Assembly (NCBI RefSeq): GCF_040137905.1
Contig: NZ_JBEFDG010000088.1
Coordinates: forward strand, 1-64,000
Source: Corticimicrobacter sp040137905
GTDB taxonomy: Bacteria; Pseudomonadota; Gammaproteobacteria; Burkholderiales; Burkholderiaceae_B
DNA length: 64,000 nucleotides
Direction: 5' to 3'
Within the stretch, counting starts at the first letter, position 1. Every line of letters begins with the position of its first letter. Position numbers and translations under genes: made by a program. The notes beneath the pieces were generated by a model. That model did not search any database and had not been told where the DNA came from. It was given only the letters and a program-made list of their open reading frames with translations. Shown here one piece after another: positions 34,031 to 43,438 of the stretch.

Positions 34031-35048
34031 TCAAGCAACGGCAGGTCGCCTGGGGCATGATGCTGCCACGAAGGCCGGGTGGCTGGCAGGGCAGGGTTTC
34101 TGGCGTATCGGTGCCCTGGCTGCCGCACTGTGGTTGGCTGTTGGCTGGATAACGCTGCTCTGGCCCAACGTTCAGGTCGGTTTTACGGAGTGGGGCTATA
34201 CACGGGAACTGGGTATCGGGCTGGTATTGCTGGGTATCGGGCTGGCGATTGCCGCATTGCCTGTGCAGCCCGTGGTGCGCGCCACCCGGCGGCTGCGCGT
34301 GGCAGGGCCGTGGCTGCTGGTGCTGGCACTCTTTACGCTGGTATGGGAGTTGCTGACGGCCAAGCTGGCCTGGTTGCCCGCACCGTTCTTTGCACCGCCT
34401 CAATCGCTGATCGACGTCTATGCCTCGGATTGGCGGCGGTTGGGTGACAGCCTGCTCAATTCGCTCTGGCTTTTGTTCAACGGCTTTGTCCTGGGCGCGT
34501 TGTCAGGATTCCTGACAGGGGTGGCGATCGGCTGGTCGCGGGCGCTTGGCTACTGGGTTCATCCGGTGCTGCGCTTTCTTGGGCCGGTTCCTTCCACGGC
34601 GCTGTTGCCGATGGCCTTTTTCTTCTTTCCCAGCGGCTGGGCGGCAGCGGTATTCCTGATTGCACTGGCAACCTGGTTTCCGGTCACGGTGCTGACCTGG
34701 TCGGGCGTGGTCAGTGTCAACAAGGCTTTCTACGATGTGGCGCGGACCCTGGGCGCGAAGCCCTGGTTCCTGATCGTCCGGGTCGCCGTGCCGGCCGCCA
34801 TGCCGCATGTGTTCGTGGGGCTTTTCATGGGCTTGGGGGCGTCCTTTTCAGTATTGGTGGCGGCCGAGATGATGGGCGTGAAGTCCGGGCTGGGCTGGTA
34901 TCTGTCGTGGGCCCAGGGCTGGGCTTCGTATGCCAACATGTATGGTGCCCTGATCGTGATGGCGCTGGTGTTTTCCGGCCTGATCACGCTGTTGTTCCAT
35001 GTGCGGGACCGTAGTCTGGCATGGCAGAAGGGGGTGGTGAAATGGTAG
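34017..35048 (+). CDS. ABC transporter permease (SsuC/TauC type)
   Basis: A 343-residue inner-membrane permease. The C-terminal BPD_transp_1 domain (about residues 150-335) contains the ATPase-docking EAA-like loop around VARTLGAKPWFLIVRVAVPAAMPHV. About 110 N-terminal residues with two or three extra helices precede it, longer than SsuC. It overlaps the binding-protein gene by 14 bases and the ATPase gene by 7. Confidence 0.88.
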   Translation: MSSSDQATAGRLGHDAATKAGWLAGQGFWRIGALAAALWLAVGWITLLWPNVQVGFTEWGYTRELGIGLVLLGIGLAIAALPVQPVVRATRRLRVAGPWLLVLALFTLVWELLTAKLAWLPAPFFAPPQSLIDVYASDWRRLGDSLLNSLWLLFNGFVLGALSGFLTGVAIGWSRALGYWVHPVLRFLGPVPSTALLPMAFFFFPSGWAAAVFLIALATWFPVTVLTWSGVVSVNKAFYDVARTLGAKPWFLIVRVAVPAAMPHVFVGLFMGLGASFSVLVAAEMMGVKSGLGWYLSWAQGWASYANMYGALIVMALVFSGLITLLFHVRDRSLAWQKGVVKW

Positions 35049-35818
35049 CGGCAACAACTGTCGAGGGCGCGCATCTCGATATCCATGATGTCAGTCACCG
35101 GTTCGACCTGGAAGGGGCGACACTGCCCGTGCTGGATCACATCAGTCTGGATATCCAGCCGGGTGAGTTCGTGGCCTTGCTGGGCCCCAGTGGCTGCGGA
35201 AAATCGACGTTGCTCAGGCTGATCGCCGGGCTTGAAAGTCCGGTGGCAGGTTCCATCAAGGCCGATGGCGAGGAAATCACGCAGCCCGATCCCTCCCGCG
35301 TGGTGGTGTTCCAGGACCCGACGCTGTTTCCATGGCGTACTGTGCGCCAGAATGTGGCTCTGGGTCCGGAGGCGCGTAATCTGCTGCGACAGGAAAATGA
35401 CCGGATCAGCGAGGCGCTTGCTCTGGTGGGCCTGCAACAGTTCGGCAGCGCCTATCCGCATCAGTTGTCGGGCGGGATGGCGCAGCGTGTGGCGCTGGCC
35501 CGCGCCCTGGTCAATGATCCGGCCGTGCTGATCATGGACGAACCGCTGGGCAAGCTGGATTCGCTGACGCGGCTCACCATGCAGTCCGAGATCGTTTCGC
35601 TCTGGCAGCAAGCCCGGTTTACCGCACTGCTGGTGACGCATGATGTCGAAGAAGCCGTCTTCATGGCGACCCGGATCATTGTCCTGTCGGATCGGCCTGC
35701 CAGGATACTGGGTGAAATCGGCAATTCCCTGCCGTATCCGCGCAAGCGTGGCGAACCGGCACTGGCAGAACTCCGGCACCGGGCCCTGACCTTGCTGGGG
35801 CTGGACGACTCCTGGTAA
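35042..35818 (+). CDS. ABC transporter ATP-binding protein (SsuB/TauB type)
   Basis: A 258-residue ATPase. Walker A is GPSGCGKST, the signature is LSGGMAQRVALARAL, Walker B is VLIMDEP, and the H-loop is LVTHDVEEA. It powers uptake with the two preceding genes. The ATG overlaps the permease stop by 7 bases. Its TAA overlaps the ATG of the cytochrome gene by one base. Confidence 0.92.
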   Translation: MVAATTVEGAHLDIHDVSHRFDLEGATLPVLDHISLDIQPGEFVALLGPSGCGKSTLLRLIAGLESPVAGSIKADGEEITQPDPSRVVVFQDPTLFPWRTVRQNVALGPEARNLLRQENDRISEALALVGLQQFGSAYPHQLSGGMAQRVALARALVNDPAVLIMDEPLGKLDSLTRLTMQSEIVSLWQQARFTALLVTHDVEEAVFMATRIIVLSDRPARILGEIGNSLPYPRKRGEPALAELRHRALTLLGLDDSW

Positions 35819-37143
35819 TGCCCGCCATGGATGTCTGGATGATAGAGCTGGCGTTGGGCCTGCGGTGGCTGCATTGGGGCGGTATCGGCCTGTTGCTGGC
35901 TGGTTTGCTGGCATTCCGGTGGTCGGGGCGCACCCGCTGGCGGTTCGGCGTGGCCGGCCTTGGGCTGGCAGCCGGCAGTGCCGTAGCATGGCCGGCTGCC
36001 TATGCGGCAGCCATGACGCCGGGCAATGTGCCCTGGCAGATTCTGCTGGTATTGGGGGCCGGTGCCGAGGGCTGGTTGCCGGGTATGGCATCGCTGCTGG
36101 ATCTGCATCCTGCCTGGGTGTCGACATGGCGTCCCGAACCAGCCGTGCCGGTGGCCGGCTCGGCGCTGCGCCAGGCGTCATGGCTGCTGGTGACGCTGCT
36201 GCTGGCATCGGGCTGTGTATGGCTGGCATGGCGGACGTCCAGCGGGCCCCTGGGGTGGATGCTGCTGGCACTGGCAACCGTGCTGTGGGGGTATCGGCCG
36301 ATACCTTCTCCCGCCTTGTTGCTGGCACCTGCCTCGGTGTATTCCTTTCGTCAGCCGGACGTGGCTTTCGACGTTGCCGGTCTGTCGCTGGGGCAGGTGA
36401 ATTACCAACGGCATTGCATAGCCTGCCATGGTGTACCGGATGAGGGGCCTGTCCGGAAAGCGGCAGGCATGGCACGCTGGCCGACCATGCTGGGGGCAGC
36501 CCTGTTCGAGACCCGCCCGGCCGGAGAACTGTACGGCCATGTGCAGTATGCCGCAGGGCATGCCTTCTCCCAACGTCTGAATGAAACCGAGGTCTGGCAG
36601 ATACTGGATTACCTGCGCGCTGCCGCTGCGGGCACCACCTTGCAGCGAGAGCAGGCCTGGTTGCAGCCTTTGCCGGCACCTGGCATGTCTCTGCGCTGCA
36701 CTGGAGCATGGGCCCATGCCCGCTTCCTGAGTGACTTGCGCGGCCAGACGGTCCGGATCGCGGTGCAGGATGGGGGCGCATCAGCCGTTGCCACGAGAGC
36801 GCTGCCCGATCCGCGTCTGGTCGATGTATGGCTGTTGCCGCCCGGTGCCGGCATGCCGGCCGAGGCTGAGTGTGTCTCGACGGAGCCCGGGGGCCGGCAG
36901 GTCTATGGCTGGCTGGCCGGCGTGGTGCCGGGCCAGTTGTCCGGGGCTGCATTCCTGGTGGACAGGCAGGGCTGGCTGCGGGCCTTTGCCTCGGCACGTG
37001 ATGCGCAGGGATGGAGTCGTCCCGACAGCATGTGCGGACCCGGCGATACCGCTGTGGCGGCCTTGTCGAGTGGCAGTCTTTCCGATGTGCTGGACACCAT
37101 GGCCCGACGTCCCGTCGAGCCACTTCCTGGAGCACGCCTGTAG
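35818..37143 (+). CDS. Membrane-bound c-type cytochrome, unknown partner
   Basis: A 441-residue protein. Four or five hydrophobic helices fill about residues 10-175. A single heme-c site follows (C200, C203, H204 in CIACHG), with a cytochrome c domain to about 275. A C-terminal soluble domain of about 165 residues is unrecognised and contains two or three cysteines. Its position inside an uptake and desulfurization-type operon (TAATG junction with the ATPase) suggests it carries electrons for that pathway, but this is inferred. The family as a whole is not one I can name. Confidence 0.7.
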   Translation: MPAMDVWMIELALGLRWLHWGGIGLLLAGLLAFRWSGRTRWRFGVAGLGLAAGSAVAWPAAYAAAMTPGNVPWQILLVLGAGAEGWLPGMASLLDLHPAWVSTWRPEPAVPVAGSALRQASWLLVTLLLASGCVWLAWRTSSGPLGWMLLALATVLWGYRPIPSPALLLAPASVYSFRQPDVAFDVAGLSLGQVNYQRHCIACHGVPDEGPVRKAAGMARWPTMLGAALFETRPAGELYGHVQYAAGHAFSQRLNETEVWQILDYLRAAAAGTTLQREQAWLQPLPAPGMSLRCTGAWAHARFLSDLRGQTVRIAVQDGGASAVATRALPDPRLVDVWLLPPGAGMPAEAECVSTEPGGRQVYGWLAGVVPGQLSGAAFLVDRQGWLRAFASARDAQGWSRPDSMCGPGDTAVAALSSGSLSDVLDTMARRPVEPLPGARL

Positions 37144-37182
37144 GGTGCCCAGACCGATTATCCCTGTCATGGAAGCAAGCAA

Positions 37183-37719
37183 ATGAGCAATCTGAGAGAG
37201 TATCTGCAGCAGAAGCGGGAAGCCTGGCTGGTTCGCCTGGGCCGTGATCCACAAACTGTCACGCCGCTGGTGCTGAGGGCACAGGCAACGGCGGAGGGCC
37301 GCAGCGGTGTGCGTCGCATCCGTATCCGCGACCATCAGGTCATCAGCGACAGCCCCGACGATTTTGCCGGCTACGACCTGGGGCCTTCGTCGCCGGAATT
37401 GCTGCTGGGCGCGTTGTCCAGTTGTCTGACCCATATCTTCCTGATCCAGGCGGCCGAGTTGCAGATTCCTCTGGATCGGCTGGAAGTCGAGATCGAAGCG
37501 GACCAGGATCCGCGCGGTGGCCGGCCCGGCTATGAGGCGGTGCCGTTCTATCCGCACAATATCCGCTATACGGTATATGTGTCGTCGCCCGCCGATCCCG
37601 ATGAAATCAAGGCATTGCACGACGCTGTCGAGCACTGGTGCCCGATCCTGAATCTGCTGCGCATGCCGCAGGACTTGACGGGTCGTATCGTGCATACGCC
37701 GACGCGGAGCGAATCATGA
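37183..37719 (+). CDS. OsmC-family protein
   Basis: A 178-residue OsmC/Ohr-fold protein. The two redox cysteines are visible in LGALSSCLTHIF and EHWCPILNLL, the spacing expected for peroxide-reducing OsmC-like enzymes. It ends in an ATGA overlap with the monooxygenase gene. OsmC proteins are often found in organosulfur gene clusters and may remove organic peroxides made by the flavin enzyme. AATGAG and a nearby AGCAA precede the start, a weak ribosome binding site. Confidence 0.85.
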   Translation: MSNLREYLQQKREAWLVRLGRDPQTVTPLVLRAQATAEGRSGVRRIRIRDHQVISDSPDDFAGYDLGPSSPELLLGALSSCLTHIFLIQAAELQIPLDRLEVEIEADQDPRGGRPGYEAVPFYPHNIRYTVYVSSPADPDEIKALHDAVEHWCPILNLLRMPQDLTGRIVHTPTRSES

Positions 37720-39068
37720 GCGGTACGACACAATCGCGGCAACTCAGTCTTAATCTGTTCATCTATCCGGGCGGACACCATGAGGCGGCCTGGCGGCATC
37801 CTGACTCCGTGCCGGAGCGTGCCCTCGACATACGCTATTACCAGGCCCTGGCGCAGCAGGCCGAGGCGGCCCGGCTGGACGCTATTTTCTTTGCCGACTC
37901 GCCTTCGCTGGCAGACCATATCCGCTATGGCTCGCGCTATCGTTTCGAACCGGTTACCTGGCTTTCGGCCATCGCCGCCGTGACCGACCGGATAGGCCTG
38001 ATCGGCACGGCCAGCACCTCGTATTACGAGCCCTATAACCTGGCCCGTCTGTTTGCGACGCTGGATCATCTGAGCGGTGGGCGTGCAGGCTGGAATATCG
38101 TAACGACATCGGCGGAAGGTGCGGCGGCCAATTTCAACCTGTCCCAGCATCCCGACGCGCATGCGCGCTACCAGCGGGCCGATGAGTTCGTCCGCGTGGT
38201 GTCGGCGCTGTGGGACAGTTGGGAAGATGATGCCCTGATCGTGGACAAGCATAGCGGCATTTTCGCGGAAGATGCCAAGGTCCATGCCATCGGGCATGAG
38301 GGCGCGCATTTTCGGGTGCGGGGTGCCTTCAATCTGCCTCGTTCGCCTCAGGGACGCCCGGTCTATGTGCAGGCAGGCTCGTCAGAGGAGGGGCGTGATT
38401 TTGCAGCTCGTCATGCCGAGGCCATTTTCACGGCGCACCAGACACTCGAAAGTGCCCATGCGTTCAGCCAGGATCTGCGCAAACGGGCGACAGCAGCCGG
38501 GCGGGATGCTGCGCAGATCAGGATATTGCCGGGTATCTGCCCCTATATCGGCAGTACTGCGGCCGAGGCCAGGCAGCATGCCGAGGCCCTGAACGAACTG
38601 ATCCAGCCCGAGTATTCGCTGGCGCAACTGCGTAATCTGCTGGGCGTGGATCTGGGCGGTCATCGGCTGGATGCGCCTTTTCCGCTTGATGCGCTCGATT
38701 TTGATGCGCCCCAGAGCACATCGAGCCGCTTCCGTGTCATCGTCGATATCGTGGAGCGTGAACAGCCTACGCTGCGCCAGTTGATTCAGCGGCTGGCAGG
38801 TGCGCGAGGGCACTGGACGCCGTCAGGTACGCCGGATCAGATCGCCGATTTCATCCAGCAGTGGTTCGAGGCGGGAGCGGCAGATGGGTTCAATGTCATG
38901 CCGCCCTGGTTTCCGACCGGCTTCGACCTGTTCGTCGACGAAGTGGTGCCCCTGCTGCAGGCGCGTGGCCTGTTCCGGCGCGAATACTCAGGGCGGACAT
39001 TGCGTGAGCATTACGGCCTGGAGCGACCCGTTTCGCAGTTTGCCGAAACGGTGGCCGAGGTGTTTTGA
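37716..39068 (+). CDS. FMN-dependent monooxygenase (NtaA/SnaA/DszA family)
   Basis: A 450-residue luciferase-like flavin monooxygenase. Family blocks are FYADSPSL-like FFADSPSL, the GLIGTASTSYYEPYNLARLFATLD segment (split here at TSY), SGGRAGWNIVTT and VQAGSSEEGRDFAA. This group uses reduced FMN supplied by a separate reductase to oxidise sulfones, sulfonates, nitrilotriacetate or related molecules. The substrate is unknown; the ABC genes in the same unit point to an organosulfur compound. The flavin reductase is not in the window. Confidence 0.88.
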   Translation: MSGTTQSRQLSLNLFIYPGGHHEAAWRHPDSVPERALDIRYYQALAQQAEAARLDAIFFADSPSLADHIRYGSRYRFEPVTWLSAIAAVTDRIGLIGTASTSYYEPYNLARLFATLDHLSGGRAGWNIVTTSAEGAAANFNLSQHPDAHARYQRADEFVRVVSALWDSWEDDALIVDKHSGIFAEDAKVHAIGHEGAHFRVRGAFNLPRSPQGRPVYVQAGSSEEGRDFAARHAEAIFTAHQTLESAHAFSQDLRKRATAAGRDAAQIRILPGICPYIGSTAAEARQHAEALNELIQPEYSLAQLRNLLGVDLGGHRLDAPFPLDALDFDAPQSTSSRFRVIVDIVEREQPTLRQLIQRLAGARGHWTPSGTPDQIADFIQQWFEAGAADGFNVMPPWFPTGFDLFVDEVVPLLQARGLFRREYSGRTLREHYGLERPVSQFAETVAEVF

Positions 39069-39076
39069 GGCTGCCT

Positions 39077-39790
39077 TCAGAACGCGCGCTGCGCTTCCGT
39101 GGACAGCCCCTGGAAATAGGGGATGTCCAGCAAGGTCCACTGCCGTTGCCTGCCTTCAAGGTAGCCTTGTTCCTGCCACTTGGTCAGCAGGCGGCTGAGT
39201 GTTTCGGCACGTATGCCCAGGCGCGAGGCCAGTTGTCGCTGACTGAGCGGGAGTTGGATGGTCGGGCCTTGCCGGGCATGCTCGTCGAGCAGGTAGGCTG
39301 CCAGACGCTGGGGGGCCGAACTGTGGGCAATCCAGTCGACTTCGTTGATGCGCTTGTAGACGCGCATGCTCATGTTTTCGAGATAGCGCATGGCCAGTGC
39401 CGGTGATTGCTGGCAAGCCTGGCGCAGGCCGTCGCGAGTGAGCCAGCAATAACGCGTATCGGTGCGGGCCCGTGCGTTCATGGGATAGCGGCCGTGCGGC
39501 ATGAACATGGCGGTTTCCGCCACCAGTTGGCCATCGGAAAACAGCCCGAATACCCGTTCTTCGCCCGAATCGCTGAAACGGACGATCTCGATCTGTCCGG
39601 CCAGCACCAGCAGGTAGTGCTGGGCGGGTGCGCCCTCATGGAACAGCGTCTGCCCGGCCTTGGCGTGTCGGATCTGTGCCTGGTTCAGCAGTGCACCGAT
39701 GAGAGGGGCATCCAGGCCTGCCAGCGTGGGGTGCTCCGACAGCAACTGGTGGGCATGGAAAAGCTCGAAATCCTGCTTGACTATTGTCAT
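39077..39790 (-). CDS. Crp/Fnr-family transcriptional regulator
   Basis: A 237-residue regulator. The cyclic-nucleotide-binding-like beta barrel spans about residues 15-135 and the winged helix-turn-helix is at about 165-225 (SQRQLASRLGIRAETLSRLL). The N-terminal cysteine cluster of FNR is absent, so it is not an oxygen sensor of that kind; Dnr-like or other effectors are possible. It ends 8 bases after the convergent monooxygenase gene and is divergent from the TonB receptor, either of which could be a target. The ATG at 39790 has only a weak ribosome binding site. Confidence 0.88.
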   Translation of the reverse strand: MTIVKQDFELFHAHQLLSEHPTLAGLDAPLIGALLNQAQIRHAKAGQTLFHEGAPAQHYLLVLAGQIEIVRFSDSGEERVFGLFSDGQLVAETAMFMPHGRYPMNARARTDTRYCWLTRDGLRQACQQSPALAMRYLENMSMRVYKRINEVDWIAHSSAPQRLAAYLLDEHARQGPTIQLPLSQRQLASRLGIRAETLSRLLTKWQEQGYLEGRQRQWTLLDIPYFQGLSTEAQRAF

Positions 39791-40015
39791 TTGTAAAAGA
39801 TACTCATTCTGCAATCATCCACTTTCGAGAATGTTTCTTGTTCCTGCTTTTGAAGGCAAAGTGTCGAAGTGAACCTGACTGGGTACTCAGTGTACTGTGT
39901 CCCAGGTCATGACAGACCCGGTTTTCTCTTCCCAAGCATGCGCAGGCGCAAACAGACTTTACATCGGCTGTGGCAATGGGTCATGTCGGTCATTATCTTC
40001 GGGAGCAGGAAAAGC

Positions 40016-42166
40016 ATGGCAGGTTCGGGCGTCGGACATGCGAGTCGCATGAGCAAGAAAAACAGGACTGGGCGTTGGGCGCTGGCGATGGCTTCGCTGA
40101 TGGCGGCAGGGGCAGGGCAGGCACAGACGACGGTGCTGCAGCCGGTTCGTGTCGAGGGAGAGCAGGATGCAGCATTGCGTGCGTCGGTTCAGCAAGAGCG
40201 TGCCCGGCTGGCGCGCGTACCTGGCGGCACGAATCTGGTGGAACCGCAGCGCGAAGGCCGACTGGCCACGCTGCGCGATGCGCTGGATTATCAGCCAGGC
40301 ATCGTGATCCAGGATTTTTTTGGTGGCACTGACCAGCCTCGCCTGAACATTCGTGGTTCCGGCATCCAGAGCAATCCGGTCAACCGGGGCGTGTTGCTGC
40401 TGCAGGATGGCCTGCCGCTGAACGAGGCGGATGGATCATTCGTGATCGGTCTGCTGGAACCGCGCAATGCCGCATTGATCAGTGCCCGGCGTGGTGCCAA
40501 CGCCATCGCACCGGGGGCGACAACCCTGGGCGGAGAGATCGATTTTCAGTCGCTGACGGGGGCCGACGAACGCGCATCCGCGCGGGTGGAGGCGGGCAGC
40601 TTCGGCAAATATGCCGTCCAGGCTGCAGGAGGATGGCAAGGTGAGAAAGCCGATGGCCGGATCAGCGCCAGTCAGGATTGGTACAAGGGCTACCGGCACC
40701 ATTCGCGGTCGCGTCGCGGCAGTGTGCAGGCCAACCTGGGCTTCGTACTCGATAACGGTTTCGAGAATCGCACCTATCTCAACTGGACGGATCTACGTTT
40801 CCAGATCCCGAATGTGGTGCCCAAGAGCTGGATCTGGAGTGATCCGCGCGGCGTCATGGGCGATGGCAACAGCCCGCAGGACCGGATGATGAATATCTAT
40901 CAGCGCGATCCGCGCCGGCATACGCAGCAGTTGCGGCTGGCCAATCTGTCGCGCTGGGGCGATGAGAGTCTGAGCCAGACTGTCGGGGTGTACTGGCAGA
41001 ATACCGATGACAGCTTCAAGAACCCGACGTTCTATACGGATACCGACAGCGATACGGCCGGAGCGCAATGGTCGCTGGATGGCAAGGCAGGCGAGCAGGT
41101 AGATTACCGGCTGGCTGCGTCATTTGCCAACAGCAGCATGGATCGGAAACTGTATGCGGTCAGCCCTGTCAATGGTTCACGGCTGCAGCGCTTTGGTAAC
41201 TACGATCTGACGGCGCGCAATCTTGACCTGTCTTCGGGGGCCAGTTGGCGCTTTGCCCCTGACTGGACCCTGTCAGGCGACCTGAAGTGGAGCCAGGTGG
41301 AGCGCAATGCACGCAATCGCGATACGGGCAACAAGACTGATCAGGACTGGCGCTATCTGACGCCGCGTATCGGGATGAACTGGACGCCCGTACAGGACCT
41401 GCGCCTGTTCGCCAATTACAGTCGCAGTCATGAGGCACCGACATTCTGGGAGATCGTGAATGGTGATGTCGCAGCCAATAATCCGGCTGCGGCCACGTCG
41501 AAAATAGCCCGCCTTGACGTGCAGAAAGCACGTACCGTGGAGTTGGGGGCTGTTGGGCAATACGGCCAGCCTCGATGGGAAGGGGAATGGTCGATTACCG
41601 CCTATCGCAGCGAAGTGGAAGATGAATTGCTTTCGATGTTCGATGCAAGCGGCAACAATCAGGCAACGCTCAACTATGGTGACAAAACACGGCATCAAGG
41701 TGTGGAGGTAGGCGTCAGTGGTGTGGCCCCGTTGTTCGATACGATGGGACTGCAGTATCGTCTGGCCTGGACGTACAGTGATTTCCGTTTCAGGGGCGGA
41801 GAGTACGCTGGCAACAGGATCGCGGGTGTGCCCAGGAACCTGCTGAGTGCCGAGGTATTGCTGCGCAGTGGAGCCTGGCGCTTTGGGCCGAATGTGCGCT
41901 GGCTGGTTTCCGACACGCCGACGGATCACGCCAATACGGCGGCGATCTATCAGGATTCCTACGCCTTGCTGGGTTTCAGCGTGCATTATCAGCCCAGTTC
42001 CCAATGGCGGCTTTGGGTGCAGGCGGATAATTTGACCGATCGTCGTTATGCCAGCAGTTATGTCATACGGGGAAAGATCGGCGCGCAACCGCCTGCGGCC
42101 CAGCAACCTACGTTCTTGCAGGGTAATGGCCGCAGCATCACGGCCGGGCTGAGCTATCGCTATTGA
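40016..42166 (+). CDS. TonB-dependent outer-membrane receptor
   Basis: A 716-residue receptor: a signal peptide (ALAMASLMAAGAGQAQ), a plug domain (about residues 80-185, with RLNIRGSG and VLLLQDGLPLNEADG) and a 22-strand-type barrel ending in a C-terminal aromatic (SYRY). It imports a large nutrient such as a ferric siderophore; the ligand cannot be read. The ATG at 40016 has GGAGCAGGAAAA upstream. No TonB/ExbB genes are in the window. It overlaps the convergent HPP-CBS gene by 7 bases. Confidence 0.9.
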   Translation: MAGSGVGHASRMSKKNRTGRWALAMASLMAAGAGQAQTTVLQPVRVEGEQDAALRASVQQERARLARVPGGTNLVEPQREGRLATLRDALDYQPGIVIQDFFGGTDQPRLNIRGSGIQSNPVNRGVLLLQDGLPLNEADGSFVIGLLEPRNAALISARRGANAIAPGATTLGGEIDFQSLTGADERASARVEAGSFGKYAVQAAGGWQGEKADGRISASQDWYKGYRHHSRSRRGSVQANLGFVLDNGFENRTYLNWTDLRFQIPNVVPKSWIWSDPRGVMGDGNSPQDRMMNIYQRDPRRHTQQLRLANLSRWGDESLSQTVGVYWQNTDDSFKNPTFYTDTDSDTAGAQWSLDGKAGEQVDYRLAASFANSSMDRKLYAVSPVNGSRLQRFGNYDLTARNLDLSSGASWRFAPDWTLSGDLKWSQVERNARNRDTGNKTDQDWRYLTPRIGMNWTPVQDLRLFANYSRSHEAPTFWEIVNGDVAANNPAAATSKIARLDVQKARTVELGAVGQYGQPRWEGEWSITAYRSEVEDELLSMFDASGNNQATLNYGDKTRHQGVEVGVSGVAPLFDTMGLQYRLAWTYSDFRFRGGEYAGNRIAGVPRNLLSAEVLLRSGAWRFGPNVRWLVSDTPTDHANTAAIYQDSYALLGFSVHYQPSSQWRLWVQADNLTDRRYASSYVIRGKIGAQPPAAQQPTFLQGNGRSITAGLSYRY

Positions 42167-43329
42167 TAGGACGGTTCCGAGCCTGCCTGTGTCGGCCTGA
42201 TACTGGCGTACAAATCCAGCAGCAGGTCGGACTGAGTCAACATCCCGACCAGTTGCCCTTGTTCGTTGACGATGGGCATATGGCGGTGCCTGCCCTCGCC
42301 GAACAGCGGAATCAATGCGGCCATCGGCTGGTCGGCATGGGCGGTCACGGCCGGGGTGGTCATGATCTGGCCGACCCGCTCAGGCTTGCTGGCTGCCGCC
42401 TTGCCGGGCAGGCGGATAAAGGCCTTGATGCGGGCACCGAGTGTGTCCGGTTCGTCCAGGTTGGCCTGTTGCATGAAATCGGACACGGTGATGATGCCGA
42501 CGACGTGGTGCTCGGCATCAATGACTGGCAAAGCCTTGATGCGGTGCTGACGCATCAGCGTCCAGGCGGCCTGCAGCGAGGCTTCCGGGCCGATGCTGAT
42601 GGGATCATGGCTCATGATGGCCGAGCAGGCACGGGTTCCGAGTGTGCGCTGGAATGATGCTGTTTCGGCATAGTCCAGCAAATGCTCGAGGTCTTCCCGA
42701 CTGATGTTGAGCGCCTGGTTGTATCGCGCGAGAGCGGTATCCAGGTCTTCGGCGCTGAAGCGCCCCGGATGGTCCAGGACCGGGGATTGCGCCGCCGCCG
42801 GCAGCTTCAGGGGGGGATAGCGCTTGCCTGTCAGCGTGTTGTAGATCATGCCCAGGCCGACCAGCACGCATGAATCAAAAAGAATGGGAAAGAGTACGAA
42901 GCTGTAGTCCTTTATGCCATAGAGGGCAGCAAAAAGGGCGATGGCCGTGCTGGGTGGGTGTACGCAGCGCAGCAGGAACATCAGCAGAATGATCGCTGCC
43001 TCTGCCGCCGTCAGCGCCAGCACCGGATTTGGAATCAGGATGGCGCAGGTGATGCCGACTGCAGCGCCCAGCGTATTGCCGACGACGACGGACCAGGGCT
43101 GGGCCAATGGGCTGGAGTACAGCAGGAAAATCAGGATGGCGCTGGCACCGAGCGAGGCCACCAACCAGTAATGGTGCGTAGCCGAGTAGTCGTTGAACTG
43201 GTAGCTCAGGCCTGCCGTGATCATGATGCCGAGGGTGGCACCGATCAGGGCGCGCCATTTTTCCCTGTGATCTATGCTGAACGCTTCGGGTCGTAGGGAT
43301 TGCAGCCAGCGGCGCAGGGCAGGGGTCAT
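42160..43329 (-). CDS. HPP-family membrane protein with CBS domains
   Basis: A 389-residue protein. The N-terminal half is the HPP domain with four or five transmembrane helices and the signature CVHPPSTAIAL. The C-terminal half holds two CBS motifs (from about residues 235 and 325) that usually bind adenine nucleotides. HPP proteins of cyanobacteria and plants transport nitrite; here the substrate is unknown. Confidence 0.9.
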   Translation of the reverse strand: MTPALRRWLQSLRPEAFSIDHREKWRALIGATLGIMITAGLSYQFNDYSATHHYWLVASLGASAILIFLLYSSPLAQPWSVVVGNTLGAAVGITCAILIPNPVLALTAAEAAIILLMFLLRCVHPPSTAIALFAALYGIKDYSFVLFPILFDSCVLVGLGMIYNTLTGKRYPPLKLPAAAQSPVLDHPGRFSAEDLDTALARYNQALNISREDLEHLLDYAETASFQRTLGTRACSAIMSHDPISIGPEASLQAAWTLMRQHRIKALPVIDAEHHVVGIITVSDFMQQANLDEPDTLGARIKAFIRLPGKAAASKPERVGQIMTTPAVTAHADQPMAALIPLFGEGRHRHMPIVNEQGQLVGMLTQSDLLLDLYASIRPTQAGSEPSYQ

Positions 43330-43438
43330 TGCGGTCAGGTATGGTGCGATGCAAAAAGCGAGTAGCGATGATACCCCTCATCCTGCCTGCGTCATATGGT
43401 CGTCGTTGGGATGAGCTTATGACTTTTCTGTATATGAA

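Noticed and set aside
34730..37252. Open frame of 840 codons on the minus strand
   Set aside because: Spans the antisense of four genes of the organosulfur operon; low-complexity Pro/Arg/Ser composition.
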